64,000 nt of DNA from Povalibacter uvarum (lineage in GTDB: Bacteria; Pseudomonadota; Gammaproteobacteria; Steroidobacterales; Steroidobacteraceae), in the NCBI RefSeq assembly GCF_014202975.1, contig NZ_JACHHZ010000002.1, positions 744,001-808,000 on the forward strand, written 5' to 3'. Position numbers and translations under genes: made by a program. The notes beneath the pieces are model-generated. The model made no database searches, was not told where the DNA came from, and worked only from the letters and a program-made list of their open reading frames with translations. Below are positions 51,677 to 60,702 of the stretch, piece after piece (positions within the stretch are counted from its first letter, which is position 1; every line of letters starts with the position of its first letter).

Positions 51677-52570
51677 CTAGATCCTGATCTTCACATAGTG
51701 ATCCAGCAGCAGTGCCGCGAACAGCAGTGCCAGGTACGTGATCGAGAAGCTGAACGTCCGCATCGGCAGTCGCGCGTCCGTTCGCATCTTGAGCTGCGAG
51801 GCTCGCACCAGGAAGAAGCCGCCGAGGACCAGTGCGGCTGCGAGGTAGATCAGGCCGCTCATGCCCGTGAGATACGGCAGCAACGTCACGATCACCAGCA
51901 GGATCGTGTAGAGCAGGATGTGCAGTCGGGTGAAGTCGGTGCTGTAGGCGACGGGCAGCATCGGAATGCCAGCCTTCGCATATTCATCGCGGCGGGCGAT
52001 GGCGAGTGCCCAGAAATGTGGCGGCGTCCACGTGAAGATGATCAGAAACAACAGGAGCGCGTACGGATCGACGTGGCCCGTCACGGCGGTCCAGCCCAGC
52101 ACCGGCGGAGCAGCGCCCGCGGCACCACCGATGACGATGTTCTGCGGCGTCGCGTGTTTCAGCCACACCGTATAGATGACCGCATAACCGATCAGCGAGC
52201 AGAACGTCAGCGTCGCGGTGAGCAGATTCACCCAACCCCACAGCAGCGTCATGGAAATGACGGCAAGGATCGCTGCGTAAGTCAGCGCCTGGCGTTCAGT
52301 GACATGTCCTGTCGGCAGCGGACGATTCTTAGTGCGCGCCATCTGCGCATCGAATCGACGGTCGAGGACGTGATTGATCGCGGCAGCCGAAGAAGCCGCG
52401 AGACCAATGCCGAGCGTGCCGAACAGCAATGCCGCCGGCGGAGGCAATCCGGGCGCGGCGAGGAACATGCCGACGATCGCGGTGAACACGATCAGCATCA
52501 CGACCCGCGGCTTGCCGAGTTCGTAGTAGTCGCGCCAGGAGGCGTGCTGAGGGGAGGCCGAAGGTTCCAT
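51677..52570 (-). CDS. ctaB: Protoheme IX farnesyltransferase (heme O synthase)
   Basis: A protein of about 297 residues with eight or so helices. It adds a farnesyl group to heme b, making heme O. The prenyltransferase motif [20 protein letters not shown] has the Asp-rich site, and the second site is [10 protein letters not shown] chose ATG 52570; a TTG three codons up (52579) directly abuts the ctaA stop and is possible. With ctaA it supplies heme A for both oxidases in this region. Confidence 0.93.
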   Translation of the reverse strand: MEPSASPQHASWRDYYELGKPRVVMLIVFTAIVGMFLAAPGLPPPAALLFGTLGIGLAASSAAAINHVLDRRFDAQMARTKNRPLPTGHVTERQALTYAAILAVISMTLLWGWVNLLTATLTFCSLIGYAVIYTVWLKHATPQNIVIGGAAGAAPPVLGWTAVTGHVDPYALLLFLIIFTWTPPHFWALAIARRDEYAKAGIPMLPVAYSTDFTRLHILLYTILLVIVTLLPYLTGMSGLIYLAAALVLGGFFLVRASQLKMRTDARLPMRTFSFSITYLALLFAALLLDHYVKIRI

Positions 52571-52579
52571 GTCGCTCAA

Positions 52580-53587
52580 CTAAAGGCGCGACGACAGCGG
52601 CCGCAGCAGACGATTGATTCTGACGACGCTGAGCAGCAGCAGCGCTGCGACTCCGTTGTGCGCCGTCGCGAGTATCAGCGGCAGTGCGCGCATCACCATC
52701 ACTGGGCCGAGGATGAGTTGCACAACGAGGATCGCGCCGATGATTGCACCGGCGACCCGTACCGAAGTATTTCGTCCCTTGCGCCACGCCTGCACGGCCA
52801 GCACGCCGAGCATGAGCGCAGTGACAATGGCACCGAGACGGTGAACGAAATGAATCGCAACCCGCGCCGGGTGATCGAGCACGCCGCCTTCATAGTCGAT
52901 GCCGAGGCCGCGCCAGAGGACGAATGCGTCCTTCATGTCCATCTCGGGCCACGCGACGTTCTGGCATGTCGGGAAATCAGGGCACGCGAGCGCGGCGTAA
53001 TTGCTGCTGGTCCAGCCGCCCAGTGCAATCTGCAGCACGAGGACGACGAGGCCGGCCAGCGCGAATCGCCGCACGCCCGTTTCCTCCTTCACCCGCGTCC
53101 TGCGCTCGGGTTCCATCGCAAGCCAGGTGAGCACGCAGAGCGTGGCGAGACCCCCGAGCAGGTGAAGCACCACGATGAGCGGCTTCAGCAGCAGCGTCAC
53201 GGTCCACATGCCGAGCAGCCCCTGGAAGATCACGAGCCCGACCAGCGCGATGGGCAGCGCTACGGGCTGATTGGCATCCTTGCGATTGGCGATCGCGAGT
53301 CCCGCGAGCACGACGCACAACAGGCCGAGCGTCGATGCGAAATACCGGTGCACCATTTCCTTCACGGCCTTGTGGTACTCGAACGGCCGGTGCGGAAAGG
53401 CTTCGTTGATGGCGGCGACGTTCTGAGCGGCCTGATCAGCGGTCAGATGACCGTAGCAGCCGGGCCAGTCCGGACAGCCGAGCCCAGCGGCGCTCAGGCG
53501 GACCCAGGCGCCGAGCACGACGACAACCAGGGTGAGCAGCACGCCCGCCAGTGCGAGGCGGCGAAACAGTCTCAGGCGCGAAGTCAT
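52580..53587 (-). CDS. ctaA: Heme A synthase (CtaA/COX15 type)
   Basis: A 335-residue membrane protein with about eight helices that oxidises the methyl group of heme O to give heme A. Conserved histidines are in FEYHKAVKEMVHRYFAS, VVLHLLGG, IHFVHRLGA and ATAHNGVAA. The motif GAWVRLSAAGLGCPDWPGCYG is typical of the proteobacterial form. Next to ctaB and directly downstream of the oxidase subunit genes. Confidence 0.95.
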   Translation of the reverse strand: MTSRLRLFRRLALAGVLLTLVVVVLGAWVRLSAAGLGCPDWPGCYGHLTADQAAQNVAAINEAFPHRPFEYHKAVKEMVHRYFASTLGLLCVVLAGLAIANRKDANQPVALPIALVGLVIFQGLLGMWTVTLLLKPLIVVLHLLGGLATLCVLTWLAMEPERRTRVKEETGVRRFALAGLVVLVLQIALGGWTSSNYAALACPDFPTCQNVAWPEMDMKDAFVLWRGLGIDYEGGVLDHPARVAIHFVHRLGAIVTALMLGVLAVQAWRKGRNTSVRVAGAIIGAILVVQLILGPVMVMRALPLILATAHNGVAALLLLSVVRINRLLRPLSSRL

Positions 53588-53711
53588 GTCGCGGGGGCGC
53601 TCCCCGCCGGATCAGGGCTCGGCAGCTGGGCCCGCGGCGAGGCAGGGGATTGAGGGACCATCATGGAACGGGATCGTGTCAGGAAGGCAGACCGGCTTCG
53701 GCCGGGAAGTC

Positions 53712-54050
53712 TTATAGCGGGAGAGGGCCTTCCTGAAAAGGTTTCTGTGGGATTTCGCCGGCCAGATCCGGGCCGGGCGCCGGACGGGTTTGCTGCGCGG
53801 TCTCGCGAGCCGCGCCGGGGTCGGAACTCACCAGGCTCGTCACCGCCGGTGCGGCCATTGCCACGACGATGATGATCGGCACGAGCGCCCAGAAAACTTC
53901 GGCTGTGGCGTTGCGTGGCCGCTCTGCTTCAGCCGCGGCACGGCGGAACGTCGCGATCGAGTGAATCATGCGCGCGAAGACCGCGGCTGTGACGAGCACA
54001 CATACCCACAGCGCGGCGCTGGTCAGGCCGGAAGCGGTGATTTCAGTCAT
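53712..54050 (-). CDS. Short Cox2-like membrane protein without CuA domain
   Basis: A 112-residue protein with two helices (about 10-28 and 50-70). The second segment, ATAEVFWALVPIIIVVAMAAPA, resembles the second membrane helix of cytochrome oxidase subunit II. No cupredoxin domain and no CuA ligands follow; the tail is Pro/Gln-rich. It overlaps the end of the subunit IV gene by 8 bp, so it belongs to the oxidase operon. It could be a small subunit, an assembly factor or a degenerate subunit II. Confidence 0.75.
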   Translation of the reverse strand: MTEITASGLTSAALWVCVLVTAAVFARMIHSIATFRRAAAEAERPRNATAEVFWALVPIIIVVAMAAPAVTSLVSSDPGAARETAQQTRPAPGPDLAGEIPQKPFQEGPLPL

Positions 54051-54441
54051 GGTGCACGGGCGCGGGCTGGAAGACTTCCTGTCCGAACGACGCGAGTCGC
54101 GTCAGGAACGTGTAGTCGCCTTCGATCGCCATGAGTCCGATCAGCACGAGCAAGGCGAGGGGCGGCGTGAGGATCGCGAGCTTGAGTCCGAGCCGCTCCC
54201 ATTTCATGTGCATGAAGACCGCGATGATGAATCCCGCCTTCAGCAGCATGAAGATGATGATGAGCGTCCAGCGCGTGTAACCCTGCACGCGGAAGTAGTC
54301 GACCGCGTACGAGAACGCGCTGAGCACGAACAGCAGTCCCCAGATCCACAGGTAGAGTTTGATCGGATGCTGTTGCCCGTCGCCGCCGTGAGCGGCTGCA
54401 TGCGCCGCGGGGGCGTGTCCGGAATGAGCAGCGTGGTCCAT
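54043..54441 (-). CDS. Cytochrome oxidase subunit IV family protein
   Basis: A 132-residue protein with a His/Ala-rich N-terminus (MDHAAHSGHAPAAHAAAHGG), then three helices with the family motif FMLLKAGFIIAVFMHMKWE. It is like prokaryotic subunit IV (CyoD/CtaF type) and stabilises the oxidase. The His-rich start might bind metal (inference). It starts 8 bp after the upstream subunit III gene. Confidence 0.9.
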   Translation of the reverse strand: MDHAAHSGHAPAAHAAAHGGDGQQHPIKLYLWIWGLLFVLSAFSYAVDYFRVQGYTRWTLIIIFMLLKAGFIIAVFMHMKWERLGLKLAILTPPLALLVLIGLMAIEGDYTFLTRLASFGQEVFQPAPVHHD

Positions 54442-54449
54442 GGTCACTC

Positions 54450-55121
54450 CTACCAGAGATAGAAGAACGCGAAGATGAAGACCCAGACGAGATCGACGAA
54501 GTGCCAGTACAGGCCGGCCACTTCGACGGTTTCGTAGGTGCCCTTGCGATCGTAGAAGCCGTTGAGCACGCGGATCGCGACGACGGTGAGATAGATCACG
54601 CCGCCGCTCACGTGCAGTCCGTGGAAACCGGTGATCATGAAGAATGCGGAACCGAACTGGGCGGCGCCAAACGGATTGCCCCAGGGACGCACGCCTTCCA
54701 TGATGAGCTTGGTCCATTCGAAGGCCTGCATCCCGACGAAGGTGAGGCCGAGCGCGGCGGTCGCGAACATCAGCATCGCCGTGCGCTTGCGGTCGCGCCG
54801 ATAGCCGAAGTTCACCGCCATCGCCATCGTGCCGCTGCTCGTGATCAGCACCATCGTCATGATGGCGATGAGCAGCAGCGGAATGCTCTTGCCCGCAACC
54901 GTGAGCGCGAACACTTCGCTGGGATTCGGCCATGGCACCGTGGTCGACATCCGCACGTTCATGTAGCCCGTGAGGAAGCACGAGAATATGAAGGTGTCAC
55001 TCAGCAGGAAGATCCACATCATGGCCTTCCCCCACGGCACGGGGAACGCCTGCTTGTCGGCGGACCAGTCGGCGGTTACGCCGCCCAACCCCTCCGGCAT
55101 CGTCATCGGCTGCTGGGACAT
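54450..55121 (-). CDS. Heme-copper oxidase subunit III, copy 1
   Basis: A 223-residue protein with about five to six helices. Subunit III motifs include WIFLLSDTFIFSCFL, MQAFEWTKLI, FFMITGFHGLHVSGG and ending YWHFVDLVWVFIFAFFYL. It stabilises proton uptake in subunit I. ATG 55121 has the ribosome site GAGGGGA. It directly follows a second subunit III-like gene (55139-55909). Confidence 0.92.
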   Translation of the reverse strand: MSQQPMTMPEGLGGVTADWSADKQAFPVPWGKAMMWIFLLSDTFIFSCFLTGYMNVRMSTTVPWPNPSEVFALTVAGKSIPLLLIAIMTMVLITSSGTMAMAVNFGYRRDRKRTAMLMFATAALGLTFVGMQAFEWTKLIMEGVRPWGNPFGAAQFGSAFFMITGFHGLHVSGGVIYLTVVAIRVLNGFYDRKGTYETVEVAGLYWHFVDLVWVFIFAFFYLW

Positions 55122-55138
55122 TCTTGATTCCCCTCTTG

Positions 55139-55909
55139 CTAACCGCTCGCTAACCGCCAACCGCTTCCGGCATCGCACAGTCTGTCGAACACGAACTGAC
55201 TATCGATCGAGTGCGTCAGCAGCAGCGCGAACACCACCAGCCACACGAAAAGCAGGTAGTGCCAGTAGACAGTGCACAGCTCGACGCTGAGACGAAATTT
55301 GCGCGTGAGCTCGAGCGCCTGATCGGTGTGCTGTTCGCCGGCTTGCGCGCGCATCCGCAGCAACATGCGGCCCCAGACGTACATGCCACCGATCACGTGG
55401 AGTGCGTGCATCAGCGTGAGCAGATAGAAGAAGGCGACCGCCGGATTGTGGGGCTGGAAGTAGCCCGAGATGATCATCAGTCGCCAGGCCAGGATCTGGC
55501 CGACGAGGAACGCAATCGTCATGACACCGGCGACTTTCAGCGCATCGCGCGTACGTTTGCTATCGCCCTTCGACACGTTGGCCCGGGCCCACTGCATCGC
55601 GACGCTGCCGAGGATCAGCACCGCTGTGTTGATCCACAGGATCAAAGGCTCGGGAAAAGGCTTCCAGTCCGATGCGACGCCGTTGTGACCCATCCGCATG
55701 AAGAACGCGGAAATGAAGAGTGCGAACAGGGACGAGATGACGCCCAGGAAGATCCATAGGCCGATGCGGGCGGGCGGCGTGCGATGCTCAGGATCGACGT
55801 CGGCGCCCGCAGGCAATGCCTCCCAGGAACGCGCGCGAAACCGGCTGACGAGCAACAGCCAGACGACGATGCCCGTGAACAATGCCCCGTATGCGACAGT
55901 CAGGCTCAC
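55139..55909 (-). CDS. Heme-copper oxidase subunit III-like, copy 2
   Basis: A 256-residue protein with six to seven helices. It has LWIFLGVISSLFALFISAFF, MHALHVIGGMYVWG and VYWHYLLFVWLVVFALLL, the marks of subunit III. It diverges clearly from the next gene. Its start overlaps the end of subunit I (55906-55909). It may be a true second subunit III or a related ancillary membrane subunit. Confidence 0.88.
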   Translation of the reverse strand: MSLTVAYGALFTGIVVWLLLVSRFRARSWEALPAGADVDPEHRTPPARIGLWIFLGVISSLFALFISAFFMRMGHNGVASDWKPFPEPLILWINTAVLILGSVAMQWARANVSKGDSKRTRDALKVAGVMTIAFLVGQILAWRLMIISGYFQPHNPAVAFFYLLTLMHALHVIGGMYVWGRMLLRMRAQAGEQHTDQALELTRKFRLSVELCTVYWHYLLFVWLVVFALLLTHSIDSQFVFDRLCDAGSGWRLASG

Positions 55910-57675
55910 GCTTTCACTCCGTGATCGCGACCCGCGGGCACGCTGCCATCAGGCGGCTGGTTCTGCGGAATGAAGTCGTTCGGCGCGCCGGGCACGTTGT
56001 AGTCGTAGGCCCAGCGATGAACGACCGGCAGATCCTTGCCCCAGTTGCCATGTTTCGGCGGCGTGTCTGGCGTCTGCCACTCCAGTGACGTTGCACGCCA
56101 CGGGTTGCCGCCGGCGGGTTTGCCGTGGAAGTACGACCACACGAGATTGAAGAGGAAGATCAGCTGCACCGCGGCGACGAACACGGCCGAGATGCTGATC
56201 CACTCGTTCGCGATGTGCACGGACGGCGAAATGAAGTCGATGCTGTCGCTGTAGGCGTAGTAGCGACGCGGCACGCCGAGAATGCCGAGATAGTGCATCG
56301 GCAGATAGATCGCGTAGGTGCCGAGGAACGTCGCCCAGAAATGAATCTTGCCGAGCCGCTCATCGAACATGCGGCCCGTGATCTTCGGATACCAGTGATA
56401 GATCGCGCCGAAGACCACGAGGATCGGCGATACGCCCATCACCATGTGGAAATGCGCAACGACGAAGTAGGTGCCTGACAGCGGCACATCGACAGTCACG
56501 TTGCCGAGGAAGAGGCCTGTGAGGCCGCCGTTGACGAAGGTGAAGATGAAGCCGATGGCGAACAGCATCGGGACCGTGAGATGGACGTCGCCGCGCCAGA
56601 TCGTGAGCACCCAGTTGTAGACCTTGATGGCGGTCGGGACGGCAATGATCAGCGTCGTCGTCGCGAAGAAGAATCCGAAGTAGGGATTCATGCCGCTGAT
56701 GTACATGTGGTGGGCCCAGACCACGAAGCTCAGGCAAGCAATGGCGAGGATCGCCCACACCATCATGCGATAGCCGAAGATGTTGCGGCGTGCATGTGTG
56801 CTCAGCAGATCGGACACGATGCCGAAGGCGGGCAGCGCAACGATGTAGACCTCCGGGTGACCGAAGAACCAGAACAGATGCTGGAACAGCAGCGGGCTGC
56901 CGCCGCTGTGCTTCAGATTCTCTCCCATGGAGCTCACCGCCGGCAGGAAGAAGCTCGTTCCCACGACGCTGTCGAGCGTCATCATGATCGCGGACACGAA
57001 CAGTGCCGGGAACGCGAGTAGACCGAGGATCGACGCACTGAAGATGCCCCACACCGACAACGGCATGCGCATGAACGTCATGCCGCGGCAGCGGGCCTGC
57101 AGCACCGTCGTCACGTAGTTGAGGCCGCCCATCGTGAACGCGACGATGAAGATCGCGAGCGAGGCGAGCATGCAGATGATGCCCCACGTCGCGCCCGGCG
57201 TTCCGGGCAGGATCGCTTGCGGCGGATAGAGCGTCCAGCCAGCGCCCGTCGGTCCGCCGGGAACGAACAACCCGGCGACGAGCACGAGCACGGCGAGCAG
57301 GTAGAACCAGAAGCTCAGCATATTCATGTACGGGAACACCATGTCCCGCGAACCGAGCATGAGCGGAATGAGATAGTTGCCGAAGCCGCCGAGGAACAGC
57401 GCGGTCAGCAGGTAGATCACCATGATCATTCCGTGCATGGTGATGAACTGGTAGTAATGATCCGGCGTGATCAGCTTGAACGTATCGGGGAAGCCCAGCT
57501 GCAGCCGCATCAGCACGGACATCACGAGCGCGACGAGGCCGATCGCGATCGCCACGACCGCGTACTGGATCGCGATGACTTTGTGATCCTGACTCCAGAT
57601 GTACTTCCTGATGAACGACTGCGGATCGTGCAGCTCGTGTTCATGATCGCGGTCGGCAATTGCCACGTAGGCCAT
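55906..57675 (-). CDS. ctaD: Cytochrome c oxidase subunit I (first oxidase)
   Basis: A 589-residue catalytic subunit with 12 or more helices. The CuB and crosslink region is FWFFGHPEVYIVALP, the next His pair WAHHMYISG, and the heme ligands lie in YFVVAHFHMVMG. Glu in GHPEVY and Tyr in the same motif suggest an A-type oxidase. ATG 57675 has AAGAGGA upstream. It lies in the order subunit II-I-III-III-IV. A repeat-rich hairpin lies just before it. Confidence 0.97.
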   Translation of the reverse strand: MAYVAIADRDHEHELHDPQSFIRKYIWSQDHKVIAIQYAVVAIAIGLVALVMSVLMRLQLGFPDTFKLITPDHYYQFITMHGMIMVIYLLTALFLGGFGNYLIPLMLGSRDMVFPYMNMLSFWFYLLAVLVLVAGLFVPGGPTGAGWTLYPPQAILPGTPGATWGIICMLASLAIFIVAFTMGGLNYVTTVLQARCRGMTFMRMPLSVWGIFSASILGLLAFPALFVSAIMMTLDSVVGTSFFLPAVSSMGENLKHSGGSPLLFQHLFWFFGHPEVYIVALPAFGIVSDLLSTHARRNIFGYRMMVWAILAIACLSFVVWAHHMYISGMNPYFGFFFATTTLIIAVPTAIKVYNWVLTIWRGDVHLTVPMLFAIGFIFTFVNGGLTGLFLGNVTVDVPLSGTYFVVAHFHMVMGVSPILVVFGAIYHWYPKITGRMFDERLGKIHFWATFLGTYAIYLPMHYLGILGVPRRYYAYSDSIDFISPSVHIANEWISISAVFVAAVQLIFLFNLVWSYFHGKPAGGNPWRATSLEWQTPDTPPKHGNWGKDLPVVHRWAYDYNVPGAPNDFIPQNQPPDGSVPAGRDHGVKA

Positions 57676-57687
57676 GTCGATTCCTCT

Positions 57688-57736
57688 TGAGCCAGCTAGC
57701 AAGCCAGCCCGCTAGCAGGCTAGCTTGCTTCTCAAA
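57688..57736. repeat. Inverted GCTAGC word element between coxB and ctaD
   Basis: TTGAGCCAGCTAGCAAGCC (57688-57706) pairs imperfectly with GGCTAGCTTGCTTCTCAA (57719-57736), with GCCCGCTAGCA between. It covers the coxB stop codon and could form an mRNA hairpin that sets subunit II to I ratios. Confidence 0.6.
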
Positions 57737-59087
57737 GCGTATGAACGTAGTCGAGGACGTCACTGATGGCTTTCTCGTCGGCGAGCACCTTCGCCATCGA
57801 TGCCATCTGGGCGCCGCGGAAATCCTGCGGATGCTTGCCGCGAATACCTTCGCGGAAGTTCTGCATCTGCCGCTGCATGTACCAGTCGCTCATGTTCGCG
57901 AGCCGGGGTGCGTTCGTGGCCCAGATGCCCTGCCCTTGCGTGCCGTGACAGTTCGCGCACGTCGCATACAGAGTCTTGCCGCGCTCGGGATCGCCGAGCA
58001 CGCTGGCGGGCGGGCGCGCTTCCTCGAGCGATGCGATGTACTCGACGACATCGCGGATCGCAGTGTCGTCGGCCAGCATTGCGGCAAACGGCGCCATCTG
58101 CTTGCCGTAGATGTCGTTCTCGTGGGTGCCGCGAACGCCGTTGCGGAAATCGCGCAATTGCTGGGCGAGGTACCACTTGCCCTGCCCGCTCAGCTTCGGC
58201 GCGTTGAGCTCACGATTGCCTTCGGCCTGTGCCCCATGGCACGTCGTGCAAGTCGCGAACAGCGTCTTGCCGGTTTCGGCGTTGCCAGTGAGCTCGGCCT
58301 GAGTCTTCGAGAAGGTCGGCTGCGCCGCGAGCCAGGTGTCGTAGTCCTTCTGCTCATCGACGACGACGCGTCCGCGCATGGCGAAGTGCGCCATGCCGCA
58401 GAGCTGTTCGCACAGCGCGTCGAAAGAACCCGTGCGGGTCGGCGTGAGCCAGAAGTAAGTAACCATTCCCGGGACGACGTCCATCTTCACGCGGAACTGC
58501 GGTACCGCGAACTGATGGTTCACGTCCTTCGACCGCAGGAGCATTTTCACGGGCTTGTCGAGCGGCAGGTGCAGTTCCGGACTCGCGACGAGCACGTCGT
58601 CCTGACCGGCCTGGTCGCCCGGATCCATGCCGAAGGGATTGTCGATGCTGACGAACCGGATATCGGTCTTGCCGAGTGCTTCATCCTTACCCGGGAGTCG
58701 ATAGCTCCAGTTCCATTGCTGGCCGAGCACTTCGACCTCAGCAGCTTCGTCGGGGACGGTCACGAACTTCGCCCACACTGACAGCCCCGGCGCGAGCATC
58801 GCCGCGATGCCGACCGACGTCACGATCGTGAGCCACCATTCGAGCTTTTTGTTCTCAGGCTCGTAGTGCGCTTTCTCACCGCCTGCGCGATGGCGGTAAC
58901 GAATGACTGCGTACGCCAGGAACAGGTTCACCGCGACGAACACGATGCCTGTCACCCAGAAGGTGACGTGCACCGTGTCGTCCATCATCTGCCAGTTGGA
59001 GGCGATGGGGGTGAACCACCACGGACTCAGGAAGTGAAAGAGAACCGTGCCGATGACCAACAGGATCAGCGCTATCGCAATCGCCAT
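57732..59087 (-). CDS. coxB: Cytochrome oxidase subunit II fused to two cytochrome c domains
   Basis: A 451-residue subunit II with two helices, a CuA domain and two C-terminal cytochrome c domains. CuA ligands are His191, Cys226, Cys230, His234 and Met237 in CEQLCGMAHFAM. Position 228, where a Mg-binding Glu usually sits, is Gln. Heme c sites are CTTCH (280-284) and CANCH (377-381). caa3 oxidases usually carry one c domain; two is less common. The first helix starts at residue 2, so signal cleavage is unclear. Confidence 0.95.
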   Translation of the reverse strand: MAIAIALILLVIGTVLFHFLSPWWFTPIASNWQMMDDTVHVTFWVTGIVFVAVNLFLAYAVIRYRHRAGGEKAHYEPENKKLEWWLTIVTSVGIAAMLAPGLSVWAKFVTVPDEAAEVEVLGQQWNWSYRLPGKDEALGKTDIRFVSIDNPFGMDPGDQAGQDDVLVASPELHLPLDKPVKMLLRSKDVNHQFAVPQFRVKMDVVPGMVTYFWLTPTRTGSFDALCEQLCGMAHFAMRGRVVVDEQKDYDTWLAAQPTFSKTQAELTGNAETGKTLFATCTTCHGAQAEGNRELNAPKLSGQGKWYLAQQLRDFRNGVRGTHENDIYGKQMAPFAAMLADDTAIRDVVEYIASLEEARPPASVLGDPERGKTLYATCANCHGTQGQGIWATNAPRLANMSDWYMQRQMQNFREGIRGKHPQDFRGAQMASMAKVLADEKAISDVLDYVHTL

Positions 59088-59140
59088 GTTTCATCCCTCT
59101 TCTGTGAGCCAGTCCGGGCGAGGACCAACCGGGGATTTCG

Positions 59141-59725
59141 CTAAACCGTCGTGGATTTGACCTGTGGCTGCGCCTGTGCAGGTTCCGCGACGCGTGCGAC
59201 CTTGCTGAAGGGATTGATGAAGTGCGAGTCGACGGCGACGAGCTCCGCGTCCGGGTGACGCTCCTTCATCATCCTGCGCACCACCTCTTCCTGATGCTTG
59301 CGCACGTAGACGAGGACGAGATACTTCCCGCCCGCAATATCGTCATGGAATCGCGTGAGCTTTTTGTTCTCTGTCGCAATGCCCGTCAGGCCGCCCTCCC
59401 AGGCGCCGAAGAGCGTCGCGGCACCGACCAGAATGACGTAGACGAAGGTCGGCACCTGTACGTCGGCGCCGAACGGACGGAAATACATGAGAAGGCCGAT
59501 ACCGATGAGGCCGACGATGAAGCCCAGCGCGGCGCCGATGAAGCCGTCGCGGACGACGTCGAGCGTTTCGAGATAGTTGCTCGAGTGGATGTGCTGCTTC
59601 TTGAGCCCCGATTCGTCGCGACTGATGACGTGCAGGTAAAAGTCGCTCACTCCCACCTGGTGCAGATCATCGGAAACGTCCTGCGTGCAGGACAGGCTCG
59701 GCGACAGAAAGTACAGGCACTTCAT
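59141..59725 (-). CDS. Unrecognised two-helix membrane protein at the head of the oxidase operon
   Basis: A 194-residue protein I cannot place. A soluble N-terminal part (MKCLYFLSPSLSCTQDVSDDLH) precedes two hydrophobic segments (about 60-82 and 90-108), then a soluble basic C-terminal part with HQEEVVRRMMKERHPDAELV. The layout resembles DUF1269-like or stress-type proteins with a helix pair between soluble halves, but I do not claim a match. It is 53 bp before coxB, the likely first gene of the caa3-like operon. Confidence 0.75.
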   Translation of the reverse strand: MKCLYFLSPSLSCTQDVSDDLHQVGVSDFYLHVISRDESGLKKQHIHSSNYLETLDVVRDGFIGAALGFIVGLIGIGLLMYFRPFGADVQVPTFVYVILVGAATLFGAWEGGLTGIATENKKLTRFHDDIAGGKYLVLVYVRKHQEEVVRRMMKERHPDAELVAVDSHFINPFSKVARVAEPAQAQPQVKSTTV

Positions 59726-60060
59726 GGCATCCCCCGGCTAGTAATTGTTCAGCGGCTCAGCAAGCACTACCTCGTCGATCGTTCCCAATGCCTTGTCTGC
59801 CCATGACGCAGCGCACAATGCACGGTCGCGCGGGGCAGCGGGGGATGTCAGACGGATCTGTCGGAAGACGATGCGGCAGTGCGATCCGGAAGGATATTCA
59901 CTGCAGCAACCCTGCCAATCCCTCGTTGACAACGCCACGGTTGAGTCGTCCACGGCGAAGTCGATCCGAGTGTCGCACAGGGATTTTTGCTTGGGAAGCG
60001 CGGCAAAGCGCTGCCGCCGCCCAGGCCGGGCGGCGGCGGATAGCGGAAAACCGCTACGGA
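59726..60060. other. 335-bp spacer with promoter region and two tandem hairpins
   Basis: No gene is seen. Hairpin TAGCGG-AAAA-CCGCTA is at 60041-60056. A second, GCCGCCGCCC/GGGCGGCGGC with a 5-nt loop, is at 60013-60037. On the minus strand they follow the SCO-like gene by a few bases, so they probably end the SURF1-SCO transcript. The rest (59726-60010) should carry the promoter of the caa3-like operon, which I cannot pinpoint. Confidence 0.6.
60013..60056 (-). terminator. Tandem hairpins after the SCO-like gene
   Basis: Two perfect stems (6 bp at 60041-60056 and 10 bp at 60013-60037) lie in tandem, starting 5 bp after the stop at 60061. No T tract follows, so the termination mechanism is not certain. 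Confidence 0.55.
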
Positions 60061-60702
60061 TTAACCGATGTGGGACAGCTTCAGCAGCTTCTTGAGGTCT
60101 TCCAGCAGGCCCTTCCGGGGCGCCTGGGGGTCATAACTCATCATCAGGTTTCCCAGCGGATCGACGATGTAGATGCGGCCCGTTGTCGCAGTTGCAGCAC
60201 CGTCGGGGAAGCTCGCGAGCATTTGCTGCCCTGCAGCGCCCTCGGCCTTCGCAGTGATGAGGCCCACGTGCTCGGTGCCTAGATATTGATCGTCGCAGCA
60301 GTTGGCCGTCGCCAGGAAAACTCGCTGCACCCGCGTCATGTCGTCGTTGAGCGCGAGGCGCGTCTGACGCATGAGGACAAGCGCTTCGCGGCAGCGCGCA
60401 TCGCATTGGCCGTCGCCGACGTACACGAGATTCCATTTGCCGTGCAGGCCCTGCGTGTCGAGCTTCTTGCCGTCGGTCGTCTCGAGTTCGACTTGCGGCA
60501 GCGGGCGCGCGGGGTGAATGAGATCGCCGCGGTTCGTAGAGCCGGCAGGTCGCCAGTTCAGGCCGAGATAGTGACCGCCGTAGTAGAGGGCGAACGCGAG
60601 CAGCAAGGGTCCGAAGAACACGCCCACGAGGATCCACGCCTGGCTGCGTGGACGTCGCCGTGCCGGATCGACCGCGGATTCAGGAGCCTTGGACTCGGTC
60701 AT
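60061..60702 (-). CDS. SCO-like cytochrome oxidase assembly protein
   Basis: A 213-residue protein with one N-terminal helix (about 22-42) and a thioredoxin-like periplasmic domain. A CxxxC pair, Cys100-D-A-R-Cys104, resembles the copper site of SCO1/SenC, with a candidate third ligand His145. In Pseudomonas, the gene after SURF1 in the aa3 locus has a similar make-up. It may deliver copper or reduce CuA cysteines. It overlaps the 3' end of surf1 by 23 bp. Confidence 0.78.
   Translation of the reverse strand: MTESKAPESAVDPARRRPRSQAWILVGVFFGPLLLAFALYYGGHYLGLNWRPAGSTNRGDLIHPARPLPQVELETTDGKKLDTQGLHGKWNLVYVGDGQCDARCREALVLMRQTRLALNDDMTRVQRVFLATANCCDDQYLGTEHVGLITAKAEGAAGQQMLASFPDGAATATTGRIYIVDPLGNLMMSYDPQAPRKGLLEDLKKLLKLSHIG

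Noticed and set aside
52027-52042. CACGTG sites such as this one and that near 61942 as extra parS sites
   Set aside because: Only 10 of 16 bases match the parS consensus; the shared core comes from codons for His-Val.
51698-53653. Antisense frame of 651 codons over ctaB and ctaA
   Set aside because: Both real genes have clear motifs. The antisense product is rich in Arg, Gln and His, with no recognisable fold.
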